64,000 nt of DNA from Eonycteris spelaea (Eukaryota > Chordata > Mammalia > Chiroptera > Pteropodidae). Numbering within the stretch: the first letter of the stretch is position 1; each line of letters starts with the position of its first letter. The notes below the pieces were generated by a model, which searched no databases, was not told the DNA's origin, and saw only the letters and a list, made by a program, of their open reading frames with translations. Below are positions 12,600 through 25,739 of this stretch, one piece after another. Position numbers and translations under genes: made by a program. The stretch spans positions 124,001 to 188,000 of the forward strand of contig PUFA01000004.1 in the NCBI GenBank assembly GCA_003508835.1. The letters run 5' to 3'.

Positions 12600-12790
12600 T
12601 CTGTGCATGGCTTTTTCTCCACATTTTTAAAATTATAAAAGTCATACACACAAAGTAAAAATATTAAAGCAGGTAGACGGATATTCAGTGAAAAGAGAAA
12701 GTTCCCCCCGTGTGACTCCCAGGAGAGAAGCATTTTAACAGTTTATGGGGCGGATCTCATTGTTTCCCCATAATTCTAGGTAAAATGCTC
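12600..12790 (-). mobile_element. Possible antisense L1 3'-UTR fragment
   Basis: The stretch aattataaaagtcatacaca, followed by an A-rich tract and attcagtgaaaagagaaag, then cattttaacag, resembles an old L1M 3'-UTR. The call is weak. Confidence 0.4.
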
Positions 12791-12799
12791 CCTCTCCTC

Positions 12800-15624
12800 T
12801 TTCTGCACTTGTCGATTTCCAGCAATTTCTGTTTGACTTCTCAGCATGGAGGAGGAGTCTAAGGCATTTCCACGTCCTACGCTTAATTTACTATTTTTTG
12901 GCCCAACCATTTTCGCATGGATAGCGTGGAGCCACGCGCCCGGGTCTCCATCTTCGTCATCAGCCTTGGACACCACCTCATGTCTCCCTTTTGTGCCAGG
13001 TGAGACCGTGAGGGCCCACGGGCCTGTGCCGCCCCCTCCACGCCAGCCGGTGGCAGCGACACCCTTACATTTGGCTGTCCCTTCCCCAGAGCAGTGACAC
13101 CCGCTAAGGCCGGGGCTGTTGTGGGCAGCGAACAATACAGACCAAAGCCCCAGCCTTACAGTGCTCGCTGCTGAGTCTGGGGGAGACAGACGGTCAACAA
13201 AATCAGCGAGTAAATCCTACCCAGTGCGAGGTGGTGATGGACCGTGGAGAACATGGAAGCGGGAAAACAAGGGGCGGCCAGGGGCCAACGAAAGGGTTCC
13301 TGCCATTTATTCTGTTTCGAATCTGCCTCCCTTAAAATGCCAGTATGTTGAATCTTTAATTCCCCAGTTAGTAAACACATAGTGTGACTTTATGAATATT
13401 ATTCTAGGAAGGAAATGAAGTCATAGCGCCGAGCATGCCTGCTGGCAGGGGGGCGAGGCGGGAGCCAGTGTTAAAATGGACACATGCATGTGTTCTACAC
13501 TCTGTCCCTCAGAACCGGGCCACAGTGTGTCATCGGGCCCGTGGTACTGCTGTGACTCTGCCTTCCCCCGGGATGGCTAACCGCCTCCGCTTCTCTGTCT
13601 AGCGGGGACGAGCCCGGCGCCTGGCCCCGGGGCCGCCCAGCGTCTCCACTACACAGTCTGTGGCAGCCGGTTCCCCTCGACTCTCAGCGCGGCCACCCTC
13701 GGGCCAAAGTGACTGTGGCCTGGACCGCATTTCCTCCACTCGAATCCCTTTCGTTGGCTGCACCAAAGTGCGTCCTCAGGCAAGTTTCTCAGAAAGCACA
13801 GAGGGGTGTCCATGGGACAATGGCCTAGGCCTGCGTGTTGGGAAGCTCACCCCCCCCCCGTGGTAGGTGCTGAGCTCAGAACTCCCCACGGCCCCGAAGG
13901 CCAGCGCCATGGTCTTCTGCACCCACTGTGGCCGAGGAGAAGCCAGTCGCCAGCTGGGTCCTCGTCCTCTGGGGTTCGCCTGCCTTTTCCCTCTCCAAGT
14001 GCTCCAGAGAGCTTTGCTCCATCCTTGCTGTCCTGGAGCCCACAGGGCTGTCACCAATGGTGGGGGGGGGCGACACTGGGGGTCGTGCAGCGTGCACGGG
14101 TTCACACTAAGGTGTGAGTGGCTGACAGGCCTGGGCTCCCAGGAGGCATGAGGATGTGGTGGTGTCCATAGTAAAGGAGAGTGTCAGGTCCGAGGACACT
14201 GTCTGCGTGGCCTCCTGTGGCAGAGGGTCCTCCTTCTGCCGTGGTGCTGGCCCAGTCCGCCCCCCTGCACCCCGGCACGCTGGCACTGTCCCGCACAGCA
14301 TGAGGGCCAAGCAGCCCGGCTCCCTGGTCCTGAAAACCCGCGGGCGGCTCCACGAAGACCGGCACCTGGGTCGCCAGGAGTGCGGACAGGAGTCGGGCGG
14401 ACTCTGCTGGGTGGTGGGCGCTGCAGCGGGAGCGGGGGTGGGAAGGGGCTTGCGCCCCATGGCGGCCCTGCGGGGGTCCGTGGGGATCCCCACTCCGGTA
14501 CGCTGTCTTCTGTGGCTCACGGGTAGCGGGCGAAGGGATCGCGACGTCCTGGGGAGGGGTCCAGCCGGCAGGGAGCCACACTTTGGACGCCCCCAGCCCC
14601 GGGTCGTTCGGACAGGTTAGTTCACAGGCCTGCCCCGGAGCTGGTCCGAGCCCCTGTCGCTACTGACCCCGCCCTCGTTATCTGTCCGCGCGCCTGGCCC
14701 CCCGCCTCCCGCCATTGGCCCAGGCCCCACCGTGCAGCGGGCTGGGCGCAGGCTTCTCCCCGGCGGGCGGGGGGGGGGGGGGAGGGGAGAGGTCGCCCCA
14801 AGCCGGGAGAAAGCTGCGCTTCCGGTTGCTGGGACAACAGCCCTATCCTTGGCGCCTCCCCAGGCCGGGCAGTGGCCTGTTGGGCGCGTGTCCACGGGGC
14901 ACCCACACCTATCTGCTCTGAGTAAGATGAACTTCTGCATCTTCCCAAGGGCGAAGGCCCTGTGAGCGCAGACCCGCAGGGCCTCTGGGCTTGACCTGAG
15001 GCTCCCGAGATGGGGGGTGGGGAGTGGGGGAGGGTGAGAAGTGGGGAGAGCAGGTGCAGCCCCACACATCCCACACAGTCCACACTCAGCCACCAAAGGG
15101 ACGAGGCGCCCATCCCTGCCGCGGTGGGTACCAGCCTTGAAAGCACCGTGCGCAGCGAAGAAGCCGGACACAGGTGGCCACGTTCCCAGCCCCCTGCGTG
15201 TGAGACGTGCAGAGCAGAAAGCCAGGGGCGGGGGGCCGGTTGGCGATGGCCGGAGGGTAGGAGGGGAGACGGAAGCTACGCTGAGGCACATACTTTTCTA
15301 GAGTTTATCTGAGCGTATGTCTCCTCAGGTCTGACAGCGCCAGGCCCCGAAGATGGTTAGGAGCAGCCTCCCCCGGAGCGGGAGGAGCCGTTTAATCGAG
15401 AAGGCATGGAAGCAAAGCAAAAATGGTATTTGCTCGGCCGCAGTGTGAAGAGCTGCCTCGTTTGGGAAAGCCTCACTTGGCTATTAGGAATAAAGCTTCA
15501 CAGACCCTCACGAACGGATTTCGCGTGAACGTGAGTGTCCGTTTCTCTGGGCCGATGCCCAGGGCGCAGCCGCATGTTCAGCCTTTAAGAGCCGGGCGCC
15601 GCCGGCCCCGCCCCCACCGCGGCG
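12800..15624. other. Intergenic DNA, no gene seen
   Basis: Mixed composition with no recognisable exon or transposon. It includes a run of 14 G at about 14,769-14,782. Several overlapping open frames on both strands at 14.1-15.3 kb show no protein-like features. Confidence 0.5.
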
Positions 15625-15690
15625 TGCGAGGGGTCCGCCCAGGGGTCCGGCCCGGGGTCCCGCCCGGGTCCGGCCAGGGGTCCGGCTTCT
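15625..15690. repeat. Short GC-rich tandem repeat (about 12-bp units)
   Basis: Repeated ggggtccggccc-like units (five or six imperfect copies) stop directly where the L1 begins. Confidence 0.75.
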
Positions 15691-17850
15691 CCACACTCGC
15701 ACCAGCATTTGGTGGTGTCACGATTTTTCATCTTAGCCATTTCTCTGGGCGTGTAATGGTGTCTCGCTGTGATTTTAATTTGCATTTCCCTAATGACTAA
15801 TGATGTTTTACATCTGTTCATGGATTGATTACCGTCCGTATACTCTTTGGTGAAATGTTTCTTCATGTCCTCAGCCAATTTTCTAATTAGATCATTTGGT
15901 GTTTTTTTTTTTACTGTTGAGTTTTGAGAGTTCCTTATATAACCTAGATACTGGTCCTTTGTCAGATATTTGATTTCAAATATATTCTAGTCTGTGGCTT
16001 ATTCTTTCATCTTTTAGCAAAGTCTTTTGCAGGGCCAACTTTTTAAAATTTCGGTAAGCACGTGGCATCTGTTGCCTGCCAGCAGGATTAGAAGCCTGAG
16101 CGTGCACCCACCACACCGGGCATCAGAGTCGCCAAGGAAAACAGCCCAGCCCAGCACTGAAAGGAACCATGCTTCCTCGCATGGAGAAGAGACTGCACGG
16201 ACTCAGCTTCAGCGGTGGCCAGCAGGTCCCTCCCGGCAGCCAGCTCAGGGTCACTGACCACGTGCTGCATCAGAAGGACCCAGTCTCCTCCTCACAGGGG
16301 ATAGATGCGGTATGGGGTTGGCCAGGCACCGTATGACGCACACCCCGAGCACACCTTGCGTCTGACACAGGACAGCCCACTCGAGGCCCTGATAGGTCCA
16401 GCCCGGGCTGCCGGGTCCTTATCTCGTGGTGCAGCGGCCGCGTCATGGGGCGGGAGTTGGTCGCAGACTACGTGCAGGAGGCTGCCTTTCCCACCGCGTT
16501 TCGATGAAGCCCAACCCATCCTCTTACGATTGTACTTTCACGTCAAGTCTAAGAACTCTCAACTACCCCTGGTCACCCAAGACTCCCTCCTACACGGTTC
16601 TCCTGAACAGTTTTGTGCTTTTAGGTCCGTGATTCATTCTGGGTTAATTTTTGCATAAGGAGTGAGGCTTCAGCAGAGGCTCGGTTCTTTGCCGGTGAAC
16701 GTCCGCTCGGGCCAGCATGTCGTCCAATGTGTGCGTCTAACGCTGTGTCTTCCTCTCCACCCCACTCTAGCTGTGTCCCGCAGATGCCGAAACGTCTTCT
16801 CATCTCCATTCAGCTCAGTGCCCTTCTTTTTCCTTTTTTTGCTCAAGACTTCGCTCAAGACAGGATTATTTAGAAGTGCCTTGTTTAGTTTTTACACATT
16901 TGAAGACTTTTCTGTTATTGCATACTGGTTTGATTCCATTGTGGTCAGACAACAAACTCTATGATTTTGATTCTTTTAAATTTGTTGAAACCTGTTTTAT
17001 GGTCTGGATTATATGGTCTATATTGGTATGTGGTTCATGGATCGTTAGAAAGAATGAGTCCATGCCGTTGCCGAGTGGAATGTTCTGTCACTGTCAGGTC
17101 CTGACTGGCGTGGACCGGTGGTTGGTGGTCCACTCGCCTTCTCCCGTGCTGGTTTTCTGTCTCATTGTTCTGTCAGTCATGAAAAACTGTACCTGTGGAT
17201 TTCTCCATTTCTCCTTTCAGTGCTGTCAGTTTCTGCTTCACAGGGTTCGCAGCTGTCTCTTGGTGCGAACGCATTTAGCATCGCTGTCTTCTTTTATCAT
17301 TATGCAACGCCGCTCTCTGTTTCTGGCAATTTCTTTGGCTGCGAAGCCTACTTCATCTGATATTAATATAGTCAATTTTGTTTTCTTTTTTTTTTTGGTT
17401 AATATTTACATGATATATTTTTTTCCATTTTTTAACTTTGAACCTGCCTATATCGTATTCGAAGTGAGTTTCTTGTAGACAGCATATCGTTGAGTCATGT
17501 TTCTTAGTTCATTCTGCCAATCCTTGTCTTTGTATTGGTGTATTTAGACCATTTACATTTAATGTAGTTTTTAATAGGTTAGGACTTGCGTCTACCTTTT
17601 TTTGTTTTGTTTTGTTTTGGATTTATTCCCTTTGCTTTTTATTTCTTTATCTTCTTTCTGTGGGTTGCTCCACATTTTTTAGAATTCCATTTTCAGTTAA
17701 CTATTATGTTTTTATGCTTATCTCTTTGTATGTTCTAGGTTTCTTCTCTTATTGGAAGGAAGCCTAGAACACTTATTATTTAGAAAACTTTATTGCTTCT
17801 TTATCGTTTAGAGAACTTCCTTTAGCCATTCTTTTTGGTCAGGTATACAG
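15690..17850 (-). mobile_element. Antisense L1 (ORF2 and 3' region), interrupted
   Basis: Read on the - strand this is a decayed LINE-1. At 15,690-16,060 the antisense ORF2 end is recognisable (tttaatttgcatttccctaa, then ctttgtcagatatttgattt). At about 16,600-16,730 the tract around tttaggtccgtgattcattc continues it. From 16,870 to 17,850 the middle of ORF2 follows (ttccattgtggtcag, cttgtagacagcatatcg, accatttacatttaatg). No long ORF survives, so the element is dead. About 480 bp between 16,065 and 16,545 is not L1-like and may be an insertion or a highly diverged portion. Confidence 0.85.
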
Positions 17851-20339
17851 GTCCGTAGGTCCTAGAGAGGGTATGTAAGTTGCCAAAGGTCAAGGGCCGA
17901 GAAAGGAAACTCTGGTCTGAGGTCTGGGCTGCCTCAGGTGAGGGCCTGCTCCCTCGGGGGTGTGGGCAGGGCAGGGGCTGATTCGTCCAGGAGCCTGGGC
18001 CCTTCCACCTGAGACTCCCCTGGGGCCGTCTCTGCCCAAACCTCAGCAAGCTCTCCTTCTGGACTGGCTTCAGGAAGAGAGGCCGGTCCCAGCTGCTGCG
18101 CAGGCGCTGGGCCGCCTTTCGGTGGGCGAGTGGGCGGGGCTTCACACGGTTAGTCCAGCTGGAGGTTAAGTAAGGGTGTGGCCCTCGAGACTGCCCACCC
18201 CTGCCAAGACTCCGGATACCAACCGCACATCCAGGGGGCCTCTTCCCCAAAGCACGTTCAGGTCTGATCCGCTAGGACAAGTCACAGGACTCGGGAAGGG
18301 TGTTACCCCACACCCACAGATGCTCCAGGCAAAGCATCATGGGAACCAGCCCAAGGGGGAGACACACGTGGCGGAATGGGGTGGGGGCGGAGCAAACACG
18401 GAGCTCTGGCTGTCCTCTCGCGAGCGGTGTGGATGGCATCACCCCTCCCGTTCGCACACGTGACCACGCGCCCTGAGTGTTGCCAACCAGGAAGCCCGCT
18501 AGAGCTTCAGAGCCCGTTGCTATCGAGGCTTCATTACTCGGGCCTGATTGCTTGACTGATCTGCCCACGTGGATGAAATAAATCTGCAGCCCCTGTGCTC
18601 CCAGAGGGTGGCTGCCGTCACGTGGTGTGGAGAACCAAGCCTCTAATCACATGACTGCTCGTTCTGGCGTGGCTGGCACCCACCCGAGTCACCTCATGAG
18701 CACGAACTGTCAGGTGAGGTCCCAGGCGCTCACGAATAACCCCACACGCCTTTCACCTTGCCCCAGCAGGAGGACAAAGGTCAGACCTCTCTCCAGAGGC
18801 CGGTTTCATACTCCCCGAGCTTCCCGGGGGCTGCCCTTGCAGGGCACCCTGCCTGGGCCCGGAGCCCACTCACCCGCCCTTCGCTTTCTCACGAGGAGTG
18901 CCTGGAGCCAGGAGGTGGCCCTCAGGCAAGGTGGAGGAGGAGGTCTAGGGATGACACGGAGGTGGCAAGAGGAGGCAGGTGACCGGGCAGGGCAGAGCCG
19001 TGGCCGCCTCTGGAGATCAAACCCGTCTGTGGGCTCGTCCTGTCCGAAGGCCAGGGCCGGCGCTGAGCGGCTTCGAGGGGTTCGCATGCTCCGGAAGGAG
19101 GGGGGCAAGAGGAGTCCCCGGGACTGCAGTGCCAGTGGCTTGGGCACCCACATGGGCTTCCTGGGGCTCGCTCGCTTGGGCCCGGGGCTGCCCGCAGTCA
19201 TGGGTGCGGCCGTCACCATGAGAAGCACGTGCTGGGGTAGCTGGTCCCAGAAGATGAGAGATGTGCGGAGCGGACGGCAGTGGACCCGGGTTGTGTCTGC
19301 TGCGATCACGCCTGGGCTCCCCGTGCTTGCGGCTCCTCGGCTGCCGCCCTGTTCTAGAAAGCATGAAGGGGTCACCGGGGTGATTCAGAGGAGGGCCCTT
19401 TCGTGGCCTCCCCGATATCGGCCGCCCCACCAAGCTGGCTCACCGGCCCCTCACATTCCTACGCTGCTGCCTTGAGACAGATGGCATGCACCACGGTCCG
19501 CGGACCTGACTGGGTTCTGCCAGGCCCGAGGAAGCTCTGGGTTTGGACTCGCCCGGTCCCTGGGCGAGCCGCTGCTGGTTCTTCTCCAACTCCCCATCAC
19601 CTGCTATGTGACCTCTCACCCCCAGCCGCATTTCCGGTGGCGGGGAGCTGGGTGGGGAGCAGAGGCAGTGCTGAGGGAGTTCCCCGGCTCCCCCACACTC
19701 TCTGTGCACTTAGCCTCCTCAGCAGAAGAGCTGACATGGCTTTCTTTCGGTGGGTGGTGGGCCACCTTTCCTGCCCCTTTCCTAGGGCGCGCAGGGGAGG
19801 GGTAGCCCTGTCCGCCAGCGCCTGCTCCGGCTGGTGCACCTTGCTGGGTGGTCTTCTCCCAGAGCCGCTGAGCCCTTCGCCAAGCGGACTCGGCAGTGGA
19901 CCCCAAATTGTCAGAGAGGATGAGTTTTCTTCAGGCGTCAGATTTCTCGCTTGTAGAGGGTTTTTAATCGTAAATGGCACCCGGCAGCTGCACACAACGT
20001 CTCCTAAGAAGCTTCCTGTCCGGTGCAGCCTTGCAACCCATCTTCCACGGCAGCCTCAGCTTGGTGTGTCGGTGGACAGGAGCCCGCCCCCTGTCCCTTG
20101 TTGGGGCGCTGTCCGCTGGCTTCAGCGTGCTTTCGCTCCCAGTGGGTGGCAGGACAGAGTCAGACGTCAGCACTGCTCAAAGGAGCCTTTGTCACAGGCA
20201 GCGGGGGCCGGTCGGTCATGCTGGGCGCGTGTCCCTGCCGGGCATCCCTCCAGCCAGGTCTCTGAACGCCCAGCTCCTCACCCCAAGCCAGGCGCAACTC
20301 ACACTCCGAGGCCCCGGAGGGACCAGGCTGAAGCCCGCT

Positions 20340-20710
20340 TCCTCAGTCATCCGTGCCACAAGGAGGCTGCATAACAAAGTACCCGAACTAGCAGAGGGCA
20401 ACTGTGGGCTGGGCTGGGCCCGCTCACGTCTGCCGCCAGCTGCGCGGTGGCCGGAAGGCTCGGCTGATCTCGGCTGGCGCTGTTCCATGTGGGCCAGCTG
20501 GCTGTGGCCGTCGCCGTGGCTCTGCCCCAGCGTTCCACACACGGTCACTGGCCTGGGCCTGCTCCCTGGCGAGGGCAGAGACACAGAGCAGAAGTGGGAA
20601 CGTCCCAGACAACGGCTGACGTCCGGAGGCCAAAGCCAGTCACACGGCCCAACTCAAAATCAAAGGGCAGGGGGCGCTGACCCCACCTTGTGACGGGAGG
20701 GTCTGCAAAG
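20340..20710. mobile_element. Possible old interspersed repeat (family unclear)
   Basis: ggctgcataacaaagtaccc near the start and ggccaaagccagtcacacgg with ttgtgacgggagggtctgca near the end recall old mammalian LTR-type repeats. Divergence is too high for a family call. Confidence 0.4.
20665..20680 (+). promoter_or_regulatory. CTCF-like core motif
   Basis: GCAGGGGGCGCT (20,667-20,678) matches the CTCF core exactly over 12 bases. The upstream CCA of the consensus is not conserved. It lies inside the possible old repeat. Confidence 0.4.
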
Positions 20711-23210
20711 TCAGGAGGAGTCTGGCCACCCTCTGTGGGACCCTCGCTTAGCCCCCGTGCCCCCGCCCCCCTGTCCACCCGTGTCCCGGCTTCCTGGGGG
20801 ACCCTCATCCATACCCACCCGCATTCAGATCCTGGTTCTGGCCACCGCTTACCGCGCAGACCGCTGTACTCATATTAAAGTGCTTCCTCCAAGTTCAGTG
20901 TGATCCACGCACCATAGGTTTAAAGAGTTGACCTCTGAGGCTGCACATACATCGAGGCTGAGAAGTAGAAACGCAGAGGCCTGTACTTAAAAGACAAGGA
21001 GATGGATGTCCGCACCTGGCGGGGAAGTCAAGACCGAAGGGTCGCTGGGCTTTTCCCACTCGGCACGTGCACCTCAGTCTGTCTGTCTGTCTCTGGTTTT
21101 GTGGTTTGTGGGCCAAGAACAAGGGAAGGCCGCCAACCCTGCGATTTGCTCCCCACCCCATGACTAAGACAGAACCACCTGCGTGTTCCCCGGAACTCCA
21201 GCGGTGGGGGCCAGCACGGGGCCGAGACGTCGTGGGGACGGGTGACCGATCGCCTGTCTTCACTGAGAACCATCTTCACAGTGGTTCGAATCTGGTCTCC
21301 TGGGAGCCGAGTCTCCCGCAAGCCTGAAACCCATTGTTGCCAACCGGAGGGGCAGGGCTCAGCCCAGACGAGAGACAAACTGAGTTCAGCGTGTTTGACT
21401 CCCCCAGAGCTCAGCTGTCCCTCACCACCCGCAGGGGACTGGTTCTGGGACCCACGGACACCCGCACCTGGGGCTCCAGTCCCTGTATGGAATGGCTCAG
21501 GCCCATGCATACGTTCCTGCCACCCTCACCAGCACCCTCACCACGGGCTCCCATCACTGAGTGAAAGCAGGGCAGGCGCTTAGCGAAGGCAAGCCACGTG
21601 TAGGGGGGCCCGCGCCGAGCAAACCGGGGTGCGCGAAGGTCAGCTGTGACGTGCCCTTCCCGCAGGACAGGAGGAGACGGGCAAGCACGACCCGGGGCTG
21701 AGTGGAAGGGCGGTTTCTGCCCTCTATTCTGTCGGCTTGTGTGCGTGTGTGAAACTTTCCGTGAAAGAGCCTTTAGAAGTGAATCATATCTGGATTAAGT
21801 CAACAAGTATGGGCAGAGCCCCACACGGCGTCACGGAGGGCACGTCTGCACCAGGACGAGGGGTCTAAGTCAAACAAGTACTCACACCGTTTGTGCTCTG
21901 AAAATGGCTGGGAAGACGTCCTGACTTCTGGTTTGGGGGCCGAATTCTGCCTGTGCCAGGTTCCCGTCCCCCGTCCCCCGTCCCTGGACGTGCTCCTTGA
22001 GCACCATTCAATCCCTACCTTGTCTCACGCTTACAATGTTGCTGGCCGCAGCCACCGGGCACATCGCTTGTTATGGGTAAAAAGATAAAAGTAAACATCA
22101 GAGCAGATTGGAATACTGCTATTTGTGAATTTTTGTTTCTAGGTGCAGTGGCCAGTGACAAGGCGTACATATGCGGACAACAACAGACGAGCATTTTTTC
22201 ATGTGCCTGAGAGAACTGGGCTTCACCCGCCAGGTCTCTCGAAGCCTTTCCCGGGGCAAACGGCACGGAGCTGCTTCCTCTTCCTCTCACATCTCGTTCT
22301 GACACTCGACTTCGAGCTCCGCAGGGCAGGGCCTGTTTCCTGCTGCGTGTGCGGCCCCCCACTGCGTGCACGGCCCCCCAGCCTGAGGGAGGATTCATGG
22401 GAGAAAGGCGGAGCAACCCTCACTGCGTCCAGGAAGTGAGGCACAGAGAATGGAGTGTTTCTACTTAAGTCATGCGGCCCTCTGTGCTGCTGCTGGTGCG
22501 TGGAGGTGAGGCCACGGGTCTCCGCCCACGGCCAGGCCTGAGGCTGAGCTTTCTTTCCCGTGAAGGTGATGGGTTTCCTCAGGCCATTCCCATCGGGTCC
22601 AGCCGCTTATCTCACACGCCCGCCTCACCAACACCGTTTCCCTCCAGGCCCCGACTTCAGGAATCCGTATCCACATGGCAGGCTGTGCTCCATCCTTCCT
22701 CATTCCTGCAGGGAAATATTCCTTGAGGGCCCGGCAGGGTAAGGCCTATGCTCTAGGAGCGGCTCAGGGATGCAGGTGTGGGCAGGTGCCCCACGGGGCG
22801 GCGGGGGCTTGGGGGTGCCATGTGCAGGAGCGAAGCCCAGCAACCACAGCCTTTGGAGGGTGTGCAGAGGGGATGACGTGGGAACTTGGGTTGAAACACC
22901 GAGGAGGCGGGGCGGAGAGTTATCACTAAAGGGATGGAACCTGTCACCGTGGCCTCCTCCCTGTCCTTCCACGATCTGGCCTGGCCAAATGTGTTGAGCA
23001 AAGGCCATGTGCTCCATGGAGTCCACAGGAGGTGACTTCAGGACCCTGAGGCCCCTCCCCTTGGCTTCTGGAGCCACCGGGGTCGGAGCCGTGTAATGAC
23101 CAGGACTCCGGACCCCCACACGGGGGATGGAGCCCCAGCTTCCCTGCAGCGGGACCAGGACACACCCTTCAAGGCCCCTGCACGTGTGCCTGTCTCTGGT
23201 GCCCGGCACG

Positions 23211-23246
23211 CAACAGTCAATACGTGTGTAACAGTCAATACGCGTG
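23211..23246. repeat. 18-bp tandem doublet
   Basis: Two neighbouring copies of aacagtcaatacgygtg differ by one internal base. Confidence 0.75.
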
Positions 23247-24329
23247 AGCTGCTATTAAAAACATGGGTAATTTTATATCTTAAAATATTGCATATTGCTT
23301 AAATGGTTTCATGCTGGCTCACATTAAAAATGATTCCCAAGTGAAGATGACAAAGGGGAAATATTCGTTATTTAGTTCTTTTCTTACATTAAGCTATCAT
23401 AATAAAGTACATTTCTGGGTTGCATTCTCTGGAGTGCTTTTTACTAAATAAATGGCCAAAAATAACTTTTCCCTTCCAGTAAGATTTCATGATTCAGCAC
23501 ATTCAACTTTCACTATAAAAGGTTGAAATAAAGAATGCCAAACAAATCTAGGAGCAAGAAACGGGCGAGAAAAAGCAATAAGTGGTGGACGAGGCGGAGG
23601 GTCACATTCCGACACCCCCCGAGCTTCGTTTTTGGAGGCAAACCTCAGCGATATGAAAGTTGTATTTATTCAGGATTCCACACACCGCACTTGGGTTTGG
23701 AGGGAGCAGGCAGGTAAGGATCAGCAGGCGACAGTCCTCGGTTCTTGGTGAAGGAGCAGTGAGAGAAACGCAGCCACAGGGCAGGCCTGGGGCCTTGGTC
23801 CTAAGTCGGCTCCTTCCAACCCAGGGCCAGACAGCAGGCCGGGAGGAGACGCCTCCCTGACCCTTTCCTTCCCACAGCAGCAGCTCCACATGTTTATGTC
23901 AAAGGTCCCGCATCTGGTCATTGGCTGGGTGACACGGAAGGTCAGGAGTGGGGTGGTCAAGGCCGCCTGGCCTCACTCTCCCAGAGCAGCGGAGGGCACG
24001 TCAGCTGACACGGCCCCGCCACAGACAGAAGCGGTGTGGAGAGAGAAAGGCATCTGCTTTCATGGCGGCTTTTTCAGGAGAATCCCGGCGCCTCTTCCTC
24101 TTGCGCGAGATCTCTTCCCTCCCCCATTTAGCCGGGCAGCAGAGTGCGGCCCGAGAGACTCTTCGTGGCAGCGGGACCCCAGGGAACTGTCCCTTCGCCA
24201 GACATTAGCAAGAAGGCCCGGGGACCCCGCACCATCCTCAGGCTTGGGCAGTGCACGTGTCTACACCAAGGGCTTCAGGCCCCCCTGGCTGGGACCCGCT
24301 TCTGGAAGGTGTCCTTGGCCCGGCGCCCC

Positions 24330-25270
24330 TCCTGGGCCTGGTGCGCTCTTTTGGCCGAGGCGGGTTAGGAATGCCCTCCGGGCCCCAAGGAAGGAGCGGG
24401 GCTCCAGGCTCCGCAAAAGGCTTGCGTGCAGAGGGGCCCCGCGCTGCCCAGGGGGGCGCCCGGAGGTTCTGTCCCCCTCTTCCCCATCCCCCCATCCCCG
24501 GCGGCAGGCGCGGGAAGCAGCTGCGGCCTCACGGCCAGCGGCGGGCGGGCCGCGGGGCCGCCTGCGGGCACCTCCTCGCGCCCCGCGCCCGGCCCCGCCG
24601 GCTGCGGCGCCGCCGCCTCCCGCGGTGGCAGGCAGCGCGGCGCGTGCGCACTGGCGCGCTCGCGGCCCGGCCCGTGGGCCCTCCGGGAGGTCGGGAGGTG
24701 GGAGCGTGGGCAGGCGCCGGGACGCACACGCTCCCGCCCGCCGCCGGCGCCACCGTCACCTCGCGGCCCAAGCGCCCCGCGACGCCCGTCGAGTGAGCGG
24801 CGCAGGTAAGAGCGCGGGGGCTGCCCGCGATCCCGTCGGGGGCTCTCCGCCCAGCCCGCAGCCCCCCGAGGCCACAGGGCCAGCGAAGTTGAACTTGGCG
24901 CGTCGCGCGCTGGGCGCTGGGGTGCGGGGTGCGCTGCCCTCGCCCCTGGAAGCGCAGGCGGGGGCCGCGGCGGGGGGGGGGGGCGCGGCGGGGCCGGGGA
25001 CGCTGGAGCCCGGGCCGTGGGCTGCGCTCCGGCCTGGCCTCGCAGTGAACTTTTGCGCTGCGCTCAGGCAGTGTCCGTGCGGCCTCGCGGGCTCCGGGGG
25101 GCCGCCCCTCGCGGCCTTCTGGGTGCGGCTGCGGGCGGGGGAGCGCGTGCCCAGGGCCCTCGGCGCAGGGGAGGCGCGCACGGGCGCAGCCGGAGATGGG
25201 GGGGGGGTCTTGGAGACTGAGTTGAAGGACCCCGGGGTTTTCAATCTCCGCCCCTCCCCCCATACAGAAG
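24330..25270. promoter_or_regulatory. CpG island with a strong splice donor
   Basis: CpG density is very high from about 24,490 to 25,160. At 24,801-24,810 cgcag|gtaag is a near-perfect splice donor at the downstream side of the densest part, so a non-coding first exon on the + strand is possible. A run of 12 G lies at about 24,972-24,983. No protein match was found in the long open frames. The edges are by eye. Confidence 0.6.
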
Positions 25271-25739
25271 TGAGACCCTTCGGGGGGAGGAGGGGGAGGG
25301 AAAGGTGGAAACGCGGGGTGCCTAGACAGGAACCAGGAAGCAATTAAAACTCCGCCTTTCGGATTAACAACCAAAAATTGATCGATGTGTCAGGAATACC
25401 GCTGATTTATGAAAGGTGCTTATTTCTTCGGTATGGAGAATTTTATGTTCTCCAGGTGAAACCGAGTTCACCCAGCTCCAGCGTAGATTGATGTTTTAAT
25501 AAAAATAAATAAAGGGGAAAAGCTCTCCTGGTCTTTGGGGACATCAAGCCTCAAATCGCAGAGTTAGACTAACAAATCAAATTGCATTATCTTTATATTT
25601 CACGTCTCTTAATCGTGAGCCTAAACATCGCAGGCAGTAGAGCACCTTTATTTGGAAAGTTTTAATACAGTGCTTAAAAGTTCGCATAACTAAGCAATCG
25701 ATGTTTCCTAAGCAAGATGGCACCGGGAGCGTCGGGTAA

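Larger units (their letters stand above)
17851..24329. other. Intergenic DNA, no gene seen
   Basis: Unique sequence of moderate to high GC. An AT-rich, apparently non-repetitive block lies at 23,250-23,540. A small CCCCGT repeat lies at about 21,963-21,984. A possible old repeat and a CTCF-like motif lie near 20.34-20.71 kb. No coding exon was supported. Confidence 0.5.

Noticed and set aside
23535..23717. Basic small frame MPNKSRSKKRARKSNKWW
   Set aside because: The lysine/arginine run reflects A-rich sequence. There is no promoter, splice signal or known homologue.
23890..25347. A 485-codon open frame across the CpG island
   Set aside because: Composition is dominated by Ala, Arg, Gly and Pro, overlapping frames are open on the other strand, and no domain is recognisable. 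This is typical of CpG-island DNA.
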